In this document: positions 18,253 through 21,169 of the stretch, piece after piece
How the letters are laid out: each line of letters opens with the position of its first letter
Numbering within the stretch: the first letter of the stretch is position 1
Assembly (NCBI GenBank): GCA_004802725.1
Contig: SGPM01000414.1
Location: 1-21,169, forward strand
Origin: Antrodiella citrinella
Lineage: Eukaryota > Basidiomycota > Agaricomycetes > Polyporales > Steccherinaceae
Length of the DNA: 21,169 nt
Reading direction: 5' to 3'
Made by a program: the position numbers and the translations under genes
The notes under the pieces: model-generated
What the model was told of the DNA's origin: nothing
The model's input: only the letters and a program-made list of their open reading frames with translations
The model's database searches: none

Positions 18253-21169
18253 TCATTGGTCGCCGCTGAAGTGTTGATGGCGTATCCAATGTCCGTAGTA
18301 TTTCCGCCAGAACTCCCCTGTCTTATCACTATGGAACACGGCGGACATGCGCTCCCCCACGTAGTGAAGATTGAAATGTGTGATCTTACCTGAGGGAAAG
18401 ATGATGAAATCTCCTTCTCTCAATTTCACTGTCAGTCCCGGTTCCACTAAACATAGCTCGCCACCTTCATGCTCTCCCAGTACAAACACGAGGCATACAG
18501 AAGTATCCATGGTGTCCCGATGACCGCGAGTCATCACATTGAGGTTCACCACGAATCCGGAGAACGGATAAGCAGCTGGGGGTCTCCAGTGAGGCAACGC
18601 ATCGGCAAAGCCGACAAGCTCTTCAAATTCGTCCGGCAGATGTTGACGGAGCTGCGTCTCATAGTAAGATTACATTCATTTCGCAGACAAAGGTGAGACT
18701 TACCATGTCTCGGACCCGATCGAAAAGTAGCTGCCATGCTTCTCGCAGATCCTCAAAGGCTTGAGTATGATTGACCAGGTCCGATGACTCGTACGGCTGC
18801 GTTTGCGTAAGAGGCACCGGTTTACCATTCTTGTCCACCAATAGAAAGGGGCTAACATCAGTAGGATATTTCCTTCCCTGAGAATTGAGATCAGAGAGAT
18901 GCAGCCCAGAGTAATATGACAGATCATCTCACATCAGCGCAATATCTTGCATATATCTCGAAATGAAGGCCGATGAAAGGGCGATGATCTTCTTTACTGT
19001 CTCGATAACGGACTTGATCCACAGGATTCAGACAGGTGCTCATAGCGATTTTGAGCTTCGCAGCTAGATTGCGAGTGATGTGTTTGGAGATGGTGCCATT
19101 AATGAGCGCGATCAGCTTGTCATCCTGGTCAAGTATCATGAGCTCTTTCCTGTGGGGACTGTTCAGTCTTGCACGCTCAAATACACACAACATACGTCAC
19201 TTACCCGTCAAACAACTCCGGATGGACACGTAGATATTTCTTGCGCTCCTTCACACCTTCCTCATCAAAATGATCCTTCAGCTGTTCAACATCAGAACGG
19301 CTATAAAAGCAAGAATAGCAAAACAAGTACCTTCTGTGCAAGATCTGGGAGATCCTTTACTTCTGCTGCAGCCTCTGCAAAAGGCATCTCCTGCGGTGTC
19401 CACTTCTTGCGGTCAGTCGCATCTGTGACATGAGGTTCCTGGACGTTCAAGAGGGCATTTGGATTATACGCAGTCTTGATGGCCACAAAGTTACTGTGCT
19501 CTGCGCACTTGGTGTACAAGGTACCGGGAGGGTGAGAATCCTTGACAAGAGGGCAGGCTGTCGCAACTTCGTAGGGAATAGGCGAAGGGAGTCGTGGAAA
19601 TGTCGGAGCAGCACTGGTAGAGCCAGCCTCTCGAGCCGGCCGCCGGAAAGCAGCCACGTCGGTAGCTCTATCGAGGGTATTCACGCCCGGCGAGGCAGCT
19701 GCTGCTTTGTAGAAGGGTGCCCAAACAGTCATGTTCCTGCCTTGCGCCCCCATCGCCCTGCCAGATAATCAGACCTGAGTTCAGCAATGAGTAGAAAAGA
19801 CCGTACTGTGATTTGAACTGCCCGAAGTATCTGTCCAGAGTATCCAGATCGCCACAACAGACATGTGCGTTCAATCCGCCAGTCAGATGCTGCTCATTCA
19901 GGACGTAGCCAACTTTCAACCTGAAAAGAGTATGAAGGTAGGTCACTGACGGAATAATGTCGTGAATAATCCAATCTCCGAGGTCGGTGGCTGCAAATTA
20001 CAGCGATATAGGCATGAACTTTTCGAGACGGCAGGATTAGTACGCACCAGGATCGGGCATGCGTAACGCAGCCGCAAACCTCACAATTGCACCAACTTTT
20101 TCGTTCAACCAATTCTTGGTGCGACGGTTATGCAACACGGCGAGGAGGAAAAGAAAGTAGAACGAGCCTGGAGTGCAGACTTTCAGTCAACAAGCAAATT
20201 AATGAAGACCCAGGTACATACCTGCAGCGCACAGACTGGCTGCACTGTGCCCGTATCCCACCCAGCGTCGGAACGTACTTTCAGAACACAATAAATTGGG
20301 CAGCATCTTATAGATATCAAAGAGGCTTAAGCCAACCGGTGATTTCGACTTCAGACTAAAAGCGAAGTAAGCATAAGCGCAGCTACAGTGTGTAACTATG
20401 CACATACCTGTTGACAAAAGCGGCCAGCTGTATGAATTTCTGCAGCTTCAAGAACTCGTTGAAGTCGCCAGTCGCGTTCAATCCCTGGATGTCTTCGATT
20501 ATGCCTTCAAGAGTGTCTTGTTCGTATTTGCGAGTTGAGAGATGTCCTGCTACCAGCGTCTGAGTGTAGTGAGCCCAGTTATGGAATTCCGGAGACGAAG
20601 GCATGGTTTTGAGGGAGGGATTATTGGTGAAAAGGCTGACTAGGGCCGCAGCCAAGCTGGCGCAGATATGTTGATTGTCGATGTTCACTCCCGGTGCGAC
20701 CTTCATCCCCTTCTTCTTCTTCTTCTTGCCCCCCTGGGGTGTACTCTCCTCGTCATCGGTGTAGGTATCAGAATCGGTAGGTTTAGACGGAACGCGCGGA
20801 CGTTTGGCTGTAGGTTTGCTGCAGTTCGCACCGCGCTTCCGGGAGTCAGCGCGTTGCCCGCGATCGTCTTCTTCGTCACTGCTACCAGGCTGGAAGTCCT
20901 CGTCCATGCAGTCGGCTGATGACCTGGGGGCATCACCTTCCCTGAAGTCGTCCCGGTCGTTGTCCTTGTCCGCCTGCGATAGTGCAGCAGCTTGACCTCG
21001 AGTCCTGGGTAGTGGCGCGATGGGGCGCGAGGCAGTATTTGCTTCTTCCACCGCTTTCTCCTTCGCCTTTGCCTCCTTTGCCTTTGCCTTTGCCCCCGCC
21101 TCCTTCGCCTCCTTCGCCTCCTTCGCCTTCGCCTCCTTCGCCTTCGCCTCCTTCGCCTTCGCCTCCTTC
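18253..21169 (-). CDS. TET/JBP-like 2OG-Fe(II) dioxygenase-domain protein, 5' end beyond the window
   Basis: Exons 21169(edge)-20408, 20355-20222, 20167-20048, 19990-19802, 19740-19331, 19281-19205, 19149-18933, 18877-18704 and 18657-18253 join in phase to 828 visible residues plus stop. The C-terminal domain has the 2OG-Fe(II) pattern: strand GFVVNLNVMT, iron ligands HRD (codons at 18514-18522), the turn GEHEGGELCLVEPG, the distal His of ITHFN (18376-18378), and a following Arg in GERMS (18349-18351) fit to bind 2-oxoglutarate. This arrangement is typical of fungal TET/JBP-family proteins, which may oxidise 5-methylcytosine; the activity here is inferred. The N-terminal part has a Lys/Ala/Glu repeat, acidic stretches (EDFQPGSSDEEDD) and basic nuclear-type patches (KRPR, a run of six Lys). 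The central region is not recognised. Other 2OG oxygenase subfamilies remain possible. No break was seen. Confidence 0.72.
21050..21169 (-). repeat. In-frame short tandem repeat encoding KEAKAK units
   Basis: At the window edge the plus strand is an almost uninterrupted array of TTCGCCTCC / TTCGCC units of 6-9 bp. On the minus strand it encodes Lys-Glu-Ala and Lys-Ala units, with variants nearer the unique sequence (GCA for GCG, one GGG). The protein stretch is probably a highly charged helix. Such arrays change length easily, and the window ends inside it, so the true repeat number is unknown. Confidence 0.85.

Noticed and set aside
19301..19753. Separate 150-aa gene on the minus strand
   Set aside because: It is one exon of the TET/JBP-like gene; both borders join in phase with flanking exons.
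20668..20995. Plus-strand open frames with Leu-rich or Ser-rich translations
   Set aside because: They are antisense shadows of the lysine-rich and acidic coding region of the TET/JBP-like gene.

Overview
The window reads as nuclear DNA of a filamentous basidiomycete, most likely an Agaricomycete. The protein-coding genes are broken into many short exons by introns of mostly 44-77 bp with fungal GTRNGY...YAG borders. The recognisable genes are a class II DAHP synthase, an expanded microsomal P450 group, and a TET/JBP-like 2OG-Fe(II) oxygenase of the kind amplified in mushroom-forming fungi. I built the exon models by hand from reading-frame continuity, splice-site phase and family motifs. No transcript evidence was available.

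Layout. 586-2969 (-): an intact 16-exon class II DAHP synthase (510 aa), the first step of the shikimate pathway. 4239-6421 (-): an intact 12-exon cytochrome P450 (517 aa, here P450-A). A 1.3 kb gap follows, from which a second P450 is transcribed the other way: 7723-9759 (+), intact, 10 exons, 508 aa (P450-B). 10086-12147 (+) is a tandem copy of P450-B (P450-C). It keeps the 10-exon layout but carries two destroyed splice donors and two frameshifting deletions, so I call it a pseudogene.

From 13241 to 17915 all supported models lie on the minus strand and none belongs to a family I recognise. They are a small acidic 145-aa protein (13241-13846), a possible five-exon gene (14095-14950) and a longer Ser/Pro-rich gene (15668-17915). 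The right end, from 18253 past the window edge, is a nine-exon minus-strand gene. Its C-terminus is a 2OG-Fe(II) dioxygenase fold most like fungal TET/JBP proteins. Its N-terminus is a charged, lysine/alanine/glutamate-repeat region, and its start lies outside the window.

Working together. The P450s are probably membrane-bound monooxygenases of secondary or xenobiotic metabolism that arose by duplication. DAHP synthase beside them could be chance, or could hint at an aromatic precursor supply; the sequence alone does not decide. No tRNA, rRNA, CRISPR, insertion sequence or complete transposon was seen. The observations most worth follow-up are the decaying tandem P450, the TET/JBP-like gene, and three introns that appear to use GC rather than GT donors.
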